From NCBI GenBank assembly GCA_051530055.1, contig CM121341.1:9486001-9550000 (forward strand): a DNA stretch of 64,000 nucleotides, written 5' to 3'. This DNA comes from Neoechinorhynchus agilis (lineage: Eukaryota; Acanthocephala). Both the position numbers and the translations under genes were made by a program. Of the stretch, positions 56,341 through 64,000 are shown piece after piece (the stretch's first letter is position 1; the number at the start of each line of letters is the position of its first letter). The notes below the pieces were generated by a model, which saw nothing but the letters and a program-made list of their open reading frames with translations, ran no database searches and was not told the origin of the DNA.

Positions 56341-56520
56341 ATGAATATTCATTCGAGTTTGGCGATGTTGGTCATTTATTTTAAAATATTTCGTAAACTT
56401 GTTTTGCTTACCTCTTCAGTTATATTGTTTGCAAGTCGTCGTAAGCATTATGAAATATTTTAAAATAAATGATGAACACCATCAACAATCCGGGGGAAAA
56501 ACATCGCCAAATTCGAATCA
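56341..56520. repeat. Inverted pair of Penelope-like ends
   Basis: Minus strand 56345-56392 and plus strand about 56456-56515 share 'gaaatattttaaaataaatga', then 'aaca', then 'catcgccaaa-tcgaat'. So two element ends face away from each other around a short centre. The minus-strand end carries a hammerhead-like core (56389-56419). Confidence 0.6.
56389..56419 (-). ncRNA. Hammerhead-ribozyme-like core, third
   Basis: Minus strand CTGAAGA, a 6-bp stem II (GTAAGC with GTTTAC, one G-T wobble) with a 7-nt loop, then GAAA. Followed by TATTTTAAAATA, which can form an AT-only stem III. Stem I is not evident. Confidence 0.4.
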
Positions 56521-56810
56521 AATTCACCCCGACGACAATTCTCTATGCAAGGATTGTCCAAAAGAATAGCACAACACAAACAGGCGTGCAGGAGGTTTGA
56601 TGGTTCCTCAGCGATCCCCAATCATCCGAAAAACACCATGTGGACATCGGACATGGGCATCAATAATACAGCCTGAGGCTAATTTACGAAGGAGATTGGC
56701 AATGGAGGCAATTTACATCACAGGGAATGTAACCATGGAGGATAACGAAGCAAATCATACGCTTGTACTTCCGAAAATTCAGGACAAAACAAAACGTTAG
56801 ATCACGCGAA
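56521..56810 (+). mobile_element. Penelope-like endonuclease remnant
   Basis: Fragments such as LSKRIAQHKQACRR and GSSAIPNHP match the 'RL-EHKRAVR-GD-NSAL--H' part of PLE GIY-YIG nucleases; the rest is in other frames. Heavily decayed. Confidence 0.5.
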
Positions 56811-58081
56811 CCCGCGGATCTACGCCTACAGTCCAATTCTAACTTTAGCTTAATTTGTAGATATAATTGAAGAGGTATGCAAAACAAAATATTTTAAATA
56901 AATGATCAAACATTAATCTCTGTTCTTCTCACCACCAACCAAAATAAATCATCTTATCTAATCTACGATGACCGGAATCTTATATCGATTTAACATTAAA
57001 CACCAATTTTCACTGATAGAGTTTGGTGAATGTGGAAATTGAGTGTTTCTCCGAGGGCGATTCCTTCTTATTCCTTATATCGACTATTATTTAAGCATTC
57101 TTATGAGTGGCTTAGCCGGTAGTCTTTTTTGTTAGAAATGTCGATATGTGAGGTACCGGGAGAGAATGTGATTGGAATTATTGTTTACAAGTCAACATCC
57201 GCGGTAAATGATTATTTCAATTAAAAACATTTCTGCTAGCCTCGTCGGGTTCATCATCAGTTTGTTTATTAGATACACGACCGAATGGACACACAGTCCA
57301 CCGCGATTTCAGTCTGGGAAATCGCTGGTCTGCGCTCAATTCCCGAAGACGTTAATAAATTCTCAGGACTTTTATTTAAACTTTTCACAATTTCACAACG
57401 AACATACAAAAACTGATAAGCGATTATCGGATCACTGAGACCCAGAAAAGATCTATTCTTCAGAAGTTGGAGTCGTCTTGATCATAATCCTTCCCTTATA
57501 AAAAATATTGCGATATTTAAAAAAGGAGGAGCCTCATCAGTAATCTGAAAAGATTTTGTTTTGTGTGTTTCGAGGACGTAAAATCACCATATTTTACCAA
57601 CAAAAATTCTTAATTTCATAGAATTTGTCATACGTCGTCGATTGATCTTTGTTATCTCTCAGAAAAAGTAACTTCTTTTATGAGAACGTTCAATTTATTC
57701 GCCGATTAACGCATTTTGGTTTCAAAAAAGAACGGGATCTCGATAACGCTCTTTTTTATCCAGATAATGGCATTTTAATTAATATATGAAATCATTCACA
57801 CCACCGTTCTCGATCACTCAGCTGCCGCCGTCCTGGTAGTCCACGTGGATTGCGAACGTCCACAGAAACAATAAAGAAAATATCTCCAGGGATGATCAAG
57901 TTTGAATTGTAAAGAAGTTGTTCATGAATATATTAATTTCACGTTGGATAATTCCAACATTCTACCAAGAATTGTCTTTTTTTGCTGTAGATTGAAAATA
58001 ATCCCGGTCATAAAATTAAAAAAGCTTTCTTGTATTTTTCTCCGAAACCAATGACTGAGGAGACCGGTTATTTTCATCAAA
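56811..58081. other. No gene seen
   Basis: No supported exon; a 76-codon plus-strand frame at 57208-57438 has no domain. Confidence 0.4.
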
Positions 58082-58930
58082 AGTATTTAATAAGCCCTTT
58101 CCAACATGAGACAAAACTCCCAACGTTATTTGGACGGATTGTCGATCTGGCAATCCCAGACAGAGATCCCGCACCTTCCGGAAAATGACCACAGGCAGTC
58201 GGCCTGGTACCTTCCCCTCATAAAGAAGATTCACAAATCCTTTAATGATCTTCTCGACGAGGTTTCCCAAGTTCGTCTTGCGGCGTACACTACAAAGGAA
58301 TCGAAGCCTGGCTACCCGACTATCGGAACTCTTCTAGAGGATTCTACGTTAAGAGTCGCAGTTTCTTTAAGATTGGGCCAGTGTCGCTGCGGCTCTATAG
58401 TTGACGCTAATGGCAGACAAATGTCCAGAGGGAGATTTCCAAGACACTCAGAATTGAACTCAATTTTGAGCAGAGCCCTAGATTCCGTTCACGTGCCCAA
58501 TATTCTAGAGCCGAGTAAATTGTGCCGCCTAGACCACGGTTTTTCCATGGCGGGAGGGAAAACCGCTTTTATTGGAAGCGACCCAGTAATTAAAAAGAGC
58601 CCTGGAGGTTCAGCGGTCGTAGCTGAGGAACGAAAGCGTTCAAAATATAAAGAGCTCCTAAGGAGTTACCATTTCGTCCCTTTTGCCGTGGAAACGTATG
58701 GAGCCTTGGGACCGTCAGCGCTCACTCTTCTCGACGAAGGACGAAAAGGATGACGGGGGAACCGCGCTCGAGGAATTTCCCCTCTTAACGAATCGCGATA
58801 CAGCGAGGGAACGCTGCCGGTGCACTGGCAACGTCGGGATGTTTACAGGAATGAAAATCGAAATAGTTTTACCAAAAAAAAGCCGAAGGATTTTCTCTGT
58901 CGATGATGAAGTTGTGTAGCTATGGTGCAA
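58082..58930 (+). mobile_element. REL-endonuclease LINE, C-terminal third
   Basis: The longest single-frame copy of the family's C-terminus: 'QSAWYLPLIKKIHKSFNDLL', 'GTLLEDSTLRVAVSLRLG', the CRCGSIVDANGRQ zinc motif, 'SMAGGKTAFIGSDPV' in place of the RPD...WDAT segment, then 'KYKELLRSYHFVPFAVETYG'. The RPD and WDAT nuclease residues are lost here, so the endonuclease is dead even though the frame is open to 58753. Confidence 0.75.
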
Positions 58931-59437
58931 AACGAACTTTTATTGCAAAAATTCATAACTTTTTCCTCAATAAATAGAAACCGACGAAAGATTGCATAAA
59001 TGGAAAAGTCGAATCGTAGTGATGCGAAATTTAATCCGGCCGATTAAAATCACAAAAATTAAAATCCAAAGAAGCGTAAATCACGCGATTCACAAAATTA
59101 TCATTTTTTCAATTATTACCGCTGTCGCGGATCCAAAAATTTCGCAATTGCTCCCTCTTTGCGACCCACTCCACGGAAATCTTTAGTAAAAGGCGAAAGA
59201 TTTATGCGAGATTGAAGTGGGCCAGGAGCCGATGCTCGAAAAACGAGATTCTGGGTGTTTTACCCCTAACTTCTTTCAAAGTACGCAACCGCTTAGTAGC
59301 CCTCGTCACAGGAATGAAAGACACTACGTAAATGCGTTTAGTCGTTGATGCAAGTTAAAGGTGGTGTACCTTTTAGTTTTAACAGTTAATAATGACCAGA
59401 ACAATCTTTCACTTTTTGTTAATTCGGAGTTTTTGAA
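58931..59437. other. No gene seen
   Basis: AT-rich flank before the 102-bp tandem array; no domain-bearing frame. Confidence 0.4.
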
Positions 59438-60380
59438 GCGTTTGATTAAAATATGATAGAAAATCGATGAAGAAATTACGATGCTCAACAAACATTCCAC
59501 AAAATCACGGCTCTTTCTCTTTACCGAAATGATCAACTTTCGTTTGATTAAAATATGATAGAAAATCGATGAAGAAATTACGATGCTCAACAAACATTCC
59601 ACAAAATCACGGCTCTTTCTCTTTACCGAAATGATCAACTTTCGTTTGATTAAAATATGATAGAAAATCGATGAAGAAATTACGATGCTCAACAAACATT
59701 CCACAAAATCACGGCTCTTTCTCTTTACCGAAATGATCAACTTTCGTTTGATTAAAATATGATAGAAAATCGATGAAGAAATTACGATGCTCAACAAACA
59801 TTCCACAAAATCACGGCTCTTTCTCTTTACCGAAATGATCAACTTTCGTTTGATTAAAATATGATAGAAAATCGATGAAGAAATTACGATGCTCAACAAA
59901 CATTCCACAAAATCACGGCTCTTTCTCTTTACCGAAATGATCAACTTTCGTTTGATTAAAATATGATAGAAAATCGATGAAGAAATTACGATGCTCAACA
60001 AACATTCCACAAAATCACGGCTCTTTCTCTTTACCGAAATGATCAACTTTCGATTGATTGATTAAAATATGATAGAAAATCGATGAAGAAATTACGATGC
60101 TCAACAAACATTCCACAAAATCACGGCTCTTTCTCTTTACCGAAATGATCAACTTTCGATTGATTGATTAAAATATGATAGAAAATCGATGAAGAAATTA
60201 CGATGCTCAACAAACATTCCACAAAATCACGGCTCTTTCTCTTTACCGAAATGATCAACTTTCGATTGATTGATTAAAATATGATAGAAAATCGATGAAG
60301 AAATTACGATGCTCAACAAACATTCCACAAAATCACGGCTCTTTTTCTTTACCGAAATGATCAACTTTCGATTGATTAAA
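59438..60380. repeat. 102-106-bp minisatellite, 9 units
   Basis: Nine near-perfect units, marked by 'acgatgctcaacaaacattcc'. The first six are 102 bp apart and the later ones 106 bp, because 'cgtttgatt' becomes 'cgattgattgatt'. On the minus strand each unit contains AAAGTTGATCATTTCGG and ends of the form GAGCCGTGA, matching the last codons of the adjacent SMARCD gene (60548-60598). The 102-bp units are divisible by three, which gives the artefactual 240-codon frame 59324-60046. Confidence 0.95.
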
Positions 60381-60547
60381 ATATGATGGAAAATCGAAAC
60401 GTTCCACGACGAAATATTACCAAATGATGGTCAATTTGATTTTCAGCGTAGATTACTTCAAAAATTAAAATCGATGCTTTAATTGCGGTATCTTTTGGAA
60501 GAAACTCACGATCCGGTTAAAAAATTTATTCAAGAAGCAGCATAGAA

Positions 60548-61604
60548 TCACGGCTCTTTTTGTTGACCGTAATGATCAACTTTAGATTCGAATTTTATCT
60601 AAAAAGTTTTTATATATACACAATTGTTAAAGGTTCTGATTACCTTTTTCATTGTAAAACATTCTGGAGGAAACAAATCCTTTATGACTTCGACGTGCTC
60701 TTCGTTCAACTCATTTTTGCTCCATTGTTCGAATGCCTCTTTTGGATTCTCGGACAACATTTGAAGGAATTGCATTTTCCTTCCGATTCTGTTCACTTCG
60801 CTAACCTGGAGCTCATTACAGCTCCTCTGTCTCGCGTCTTCACATACGTTAGCCTTTGAAGATGCGATCAGAGTTCGGTATTTGCCAATGATTGGATTAT
60901 CCACACAGATTTCGATATCCTTCACTGTGACACAGGTGTTCAATCCAATTTCAAACGTTGGATCGCCTTCGATGTATGGTGGTGTATCGATTGAATTCGT
61001 TGGACGGATGAACGCATTTCGCCGTTGAGCCGAATGCTTGATACAAACGGGTTCTGCGACTTGCAATTGAGCTTTCATCAAATCAAACATACAATCGACC
61101 CTGACTAATGTATATCCAGGAAACAATTCTTTTAAACAATCGTCCATCTCGATGACTCCACCTAAATCATGGTTTCTCATTAGGTCATTCGTCTTAACGT
61201 AGGAAAAGAACGCATCCAGGAGTTCTTGTCTTGTGTAAAGCCGAGGATCAGTGCCGCCAGGGACCGTTTCCAGCAAAGACAGGAGACAGCTGAGTGCTGG
61301 AGATGCTCGGTAGAGACCTTCTGTACTGTGAAGTTCGATCGATATCTCCATTGTAGTATCGTGACATGTTGAAGGAAGGAAAGCTATCACGCCATGTGGA
61401 TCCAATGTGCCCCCGTGCCGGTCCCACAATCGACGATTGTGCGGCAAACTGGTGGCACAGCGGACACTGATTGATGAACAGTATTTCAAAAAGTTGTGGT
61501 CGAAAGTCTTTACTGGTCGTAAAGATTTGCTGAGAATTTTACCTTCGATTCGAAGCTCCCAATGAGGCAAACTCCGAATTGGTTCGTCATTTAAGTCAGG
61601 TCTT
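60548..61604 (-). CDS. SMARCD: SMARCD/BAF60-type SWI/SNF subunit (main exons)
   Basis: Exon 60644-61604 and last exon 60548-60598, separated by a 45-nt intron (60599-60643), ending KVDHYGQQKEP. SMARCD features in order: PHWELRIEGK (human 'ASWELRVEGK'), then the SWIB domain with SPALSCLLSLLETVPGGTDPR, QELLDAFFSYVKTNDL, GVIEMDDCLKELFPG and MFDLMKAQLQVAEPVCIKH, and downstream MLSENPKEAFEQWSKNE like human 'MLSFARDPQGFINDWLQSQ'. BAF60 proteins bridge the SWI/SNF remodeller to transcription factors in the nucleus. The sequence is divergent, and the 'VEWHRT' segment is replaced. No ATG opens the main exon: coding continues upstream through NDEPIRSL to a probable acceptor at 61605. Confidence 0.82.
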
Positions 61605-62270
61605 CTTTTCGCGAAACAAAAGATACATTGAAAATATGGAACCTTTGTCCCGTTTTCCAGAACAAGTCAAATTGTATTATTCTTTTATCTGTCTTTATTC
61701 AAGAAGGGTTATTGTCCAGGACAAAGAGAAAAATCCTTATTTTCGAACTTTGGTCGTCTTAAGCTCAGGAATTGTGTTTGTAAGTTCGTAGCTATAAGAC
61801 GGCGAAAGCTTGGGGATAAAGATTTTTATCGTTAAAATAAAGTGTCCATTTTGAGGCTCGAAAATCAAGTAGTAAAGGAAACGTCAATGCTTTCATGTTC
61901 TAGCACAGAATCAGTCTTACACTGTGGGCTGAACAATAAAACATTTAAAAATATAAATAGACTTTTGGGATGTATTCTTATATAGCCACCGAGAAAAACT
62001 TTTCTAAATTCATTGCTGTAAGAAAAGATACATAAATTAAATATTGTTGCCTGAGCTGTTAAGAAATGATTTATTAAGTGAACGGACTCATGCTTTTCCA
62101 ACAAAGATAAATTAGGGTTTCGTTCCGCCCACGACGTTTTCGAAGATCCTCTAAAATGCAATCCTGAGCGATTCAAGCGTTGGATCTGAAAGGACAAAAG
62201 TCTAATTTTTTGTCGAAATTAGAGTATTTAACTTTACAATCCGAGGTATTCCTATGATATGTCACAAATC
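61605..62270. other. Gap between SMARCD exons or intergenic
   Basis: No convincing exon on either strand. If the frame at 62271-62702 is the SMARCD 5' exon this is intronic and unusually long for the window. Confidence 0.35.
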
Positions 62271-62702
62271 CTACAAGACTGTACGGCATAAAAGATTTTC
62301 TATGGAGTCTATTACGGGATTTTTTAGGTCATGGATAAAATTCCTGATTTTTCCTAAAAGCTTTTTCGTCGGATTAAAGCAGACCAGACGTTCCACGAGC
62401 TTGTCCAGTCCGACTCCAAAGGTGTAATGTCTAGAAATCACAAAAATCCTCATAAAATAATGGACCAATGACGGCATTTCGATGTCCATTTCCAATCGTG
62501 TCAATCGCGAACTTACAAGATCATTCATCGCTACATTGGCCTCATAGAGTTTTTCATACATCTCGCACTTCATTTTAAAATTTTCACCGGCTTCCTTGAC
62601 AAACTCGGCTATTTGTTCTTCTTTTCTAATAAAATTCGGAATGGATGCTAACGATTGTTCGTCGTCGTCCATAGAAATGTCTTGGTCATCGCTCTCGGTC
62701 AT
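62271..62702 (-). CDS. Probable 5' exon of the SMARCD gene
   Basis: 143-codon frame from ATG 62702: an acidic start (MTESDDQDISMDDDEQS), then a helical segment EMYEKLYEANVAMNDLVSSR...EMP and MRIFVIS. This aligns in spacing with the SMARCD N-terminal coil 'AYMDLLAFERKLDQTIARKR...KKP' followed by 'LRIYIS'. It is on the same strand 0.7 kb upstream of the main SMARCD exon. The similarity is weak and the splice join is not found, and the last 40 codons do not match. Otherwise it is an independent unknown gene. Confidence 0.45.
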   Translation of the reverse strand: MTESDDQDISMDDDEQSLASIPNFIRKEEQIAEFVKEAGENFKMKCEMYEKLYEANVAMNDLVSSRLTRLEMDIEMPSLVHYFMRIFVISRHYTFGVGLDKLVERLVCFNPTKKLLGKIRNFIHDLKNPVIDSIENLLCRTVL

Positions 62703-63109
62703 TTGCTTTCGTATGAAATTTTTGAAATGTAGAGAAATCCGGTTCGTGCGTTAACGAAATGCGCTATCAGTTTTAACAAAATCATCATCGATTTTTTGAT
62801 GGTTTACATCGGGTTTTTGTTTATTTGAAAACATCCGTGAATAACCCGTTAATGACCGTATCCAATCGTGTCCAAAGTCTCAACTTTTTTCTTTGGGATT
62901 TTTTGTCATTCTAAAGTCCCCAATTTTAGTTTCAAAGAAATATAATCCATTCATTTCATTGTAAAACATATAGAGAAATACTCAATTGCGACTTCATTTG
63001 GTTTGCTTGTATTTCCAAAAGAGACATTCTCCATATAATCGCGACAATTTCTATGTGATTCTTTCTTTTTTAAGTTCCCTTTGGCGTCGAGACGCTCGGT
63101 TCGTTTAGT
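62703..63109. other. No gene seen
   Basis: Upstream flank of the preceding minus-strand gene; no frame of note. Confidence 0.4.
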
Positions 63110-63270
63110 ACTGCGATACAAGACCTGGTCAATCGATTGTCCAAGAGGTTGAGACGAATCACTGGCGATCCGACATCAGGAGCATTCCTGCAACCGGGGA
63201 ACTTTTGCATCCGTCCTTTCGAACGTAACACCAGGGCGGCAGCTTTGAGTGATCCAGATCGGTGGTATGA
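63110..63270 (+). mobile_element. REL-endonuclease LINE 3' remnant
   Basis: Encodes DLVNRLSKRLRRITGDPTSGAFLQ and later RNTRAAALSDP, matching the 'LLQDLSKKLRETTGD' to 'QRGNAAS' tail of the family. Short, frames changed. Confidence 0.6.
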
Positions 63271-63739
63271 ATGATTTAACTTGAATTCACTCTTGGAGAT
63301 TATTAGAAATTTCTCAAATAGGAAGCTCTTATTTTATAACGGTGTTAAGGTTTTTCCATTGTTTTCGCCATTTAAGTTTACATTGAACATTTCGCTTTGT
63401 GAGAAAGTAGATGTCGTTCCTAATTGAATCTTGCCCTTTGGATCAAAGTTAATCCGTAGTCGCTTTTCATTTAAGCGAAGGTTATCGAATTATTCTAGTC
63501 GGATTCGGTATGCAACATTTCCACGATGTTCAATCAGGTTTTCTGGTCAAATTGAAATTCGCACATCATCTCCGCGAATCTTCTTTCCTGAATACTGAGC
63601 TTTTGACAATTTTAGGTGCGAAGACACATTTGAAAAAAGTCCAATGTGAAGGACGAAATAATAATTTATTTTAAACCATTTTTCTTTAGTTCGCCTTGAA
63701 CAAAAACGTTTTATGAAAATCACCTTTACAATTTAAGAT
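63271..63739. other. No gene seen
   Basis: AT-rich; no domain-bearing frame. Confidence 0.4.
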
Positions 63740-63940
63740 GCTTTATTTTTAAATTTATACTTGGGACGGGGCTGTTGTAATGATAAAGAAAAATCTTTAT
63801 TTCCTAACTTTTGCCGTTCGAAGGCTTTTTGAGGAATTGTAATTTTTCATTGCCGCATTATTGATCAAGTTTTAGGTTTTTAAATTTATACTTGGGAAGG
63901 GGCTGTTGTAATGATAAAGAAAAATCTTTGCAATCATATC
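63740..63940. repeat. Penelope-like terminal repeat, tandem partial copies
   Basis: Two direct copies of 'aaatttatacttgggacggggctgttgtaatgataaagaaaaatctt' (about 63750 and 63883), with 'gccgttcgaaggctttttgaggaat' between them. The latter is a degenerate reverse complement of ATTCCTGAAGAAGCC...GGCGAA seen at 32080-32107. Confidence 0.5.
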
Positions 63941-64000
63941 ATTAATAACTAATGACTAATGGAGATTTCATAATAATAAAGAAGTCTTTAGCCGGTATTA

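Noticed and set aside
59324-60046. 240-codon minus-strand frame made of a 34-residue repeat
   Set aside because: It exists only because the minisatellite unit is 102 bp (3 x 34). Units outside the frame of 106 bp break it, and no start context, domain or splice signal supports coding.
1-64000. tRNA, rRNA and Polinton-type genes
   Set aside because: I looked for tRNA-like cloverleaf arms, rRNA cores and capsid, integrase or pPolB motifs and saw none that I could support by eye.

Overview
The window looks like nuclear DNA of a metazoan: AT-rich, gene-poor, with a compact-intron, fast-evolving style. Host gene models assembled here (EPS8-like, ZNHIT1-like, SMARCD-like, a 286-aa unknown, a secreted Cys-rich protein, an Ig-domain exon) have GT-AG introns of only about 32-62 nt. 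An EPS8-family protein and an I-set Ig domain point to an animal. I cannot name the phylum; the short introns and divergent proteins would fit several fast-evolving invertebrate lineages.

Most of the sequence is transposable-element debris. The families seen are: (i) a non-LTR retrotransposon whose C-terminus carries a CxCG zinc motif and a restriction-like endonuclease-type 'RPD...WDAT' region (478-1132, 4031-4297, 11938-12326, 44177-45290, 45755-45925, 58082-58930, 63110-63270, plus RT parts at 24059-24364, 42494-43330 and 53370-53687); (ii) an RTE-like LINE (2528-4027); (iii) APE-type LINEs (1740-2450, 7320-9450, 39474-39960 and a nearly full-length one at 48870-52735); (iv) Penelope-like elements with GIY-YIG endonucleases and hammerhead-like ends; (v) a Ty3/gypsy fossil (12515-14225) and three copies of a Ty3/gypsy-type LTR end.

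Layout: 1-5400 is nested LINE/PLE debris; 6425-6762 ZNHIT1; 6811-7310 a short tandem array; 7320-9450 a LINE; 10258-11625 a secreted Cys-rich gene; 11938-14225 LINE, zDHHC and Ty3/gypsy remnants; 14260-15365 a larger array of the same tandem repeat as at 6.8 kb; 15420-17965 an EPS8-like gene and a duplicated piece of it. From 18440 to 32300 lies a huge imperfect palindrome (arms 18440-23433 and 25666-32300) carrying PLE pieces, about 310-bp tandem repeats, a small RNA-export-adaptor-like ORF and, on the right arm only, the 5' part of the 286-aa gene and an Ig exon. 34488-37382 is a long uninterrupted coiled-coil gene with an inverted fragment of itself upstream. 37.9-47.6 kb holds remnants of TGS1, a RING protein and an unknown gene among LINE/PLE pieces. 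52741-56079 is a second copy of the palindrome-centre block. The right end has a 102-bp minisatellite directly downstream of, and apparently derived from, the 3' end of a SMARCD (SWI/SNF) gene.

No operon or pathway links these genes. ZNHIT1 (SWR1/SRCAP) and SMARCD (SWI/SNF) are both chromatin-remodelling subunits but lie 54 kb apart. The dominant theme is repeated duplication, inversion and nesting of repeats that has copied, inverted and broken host exons.
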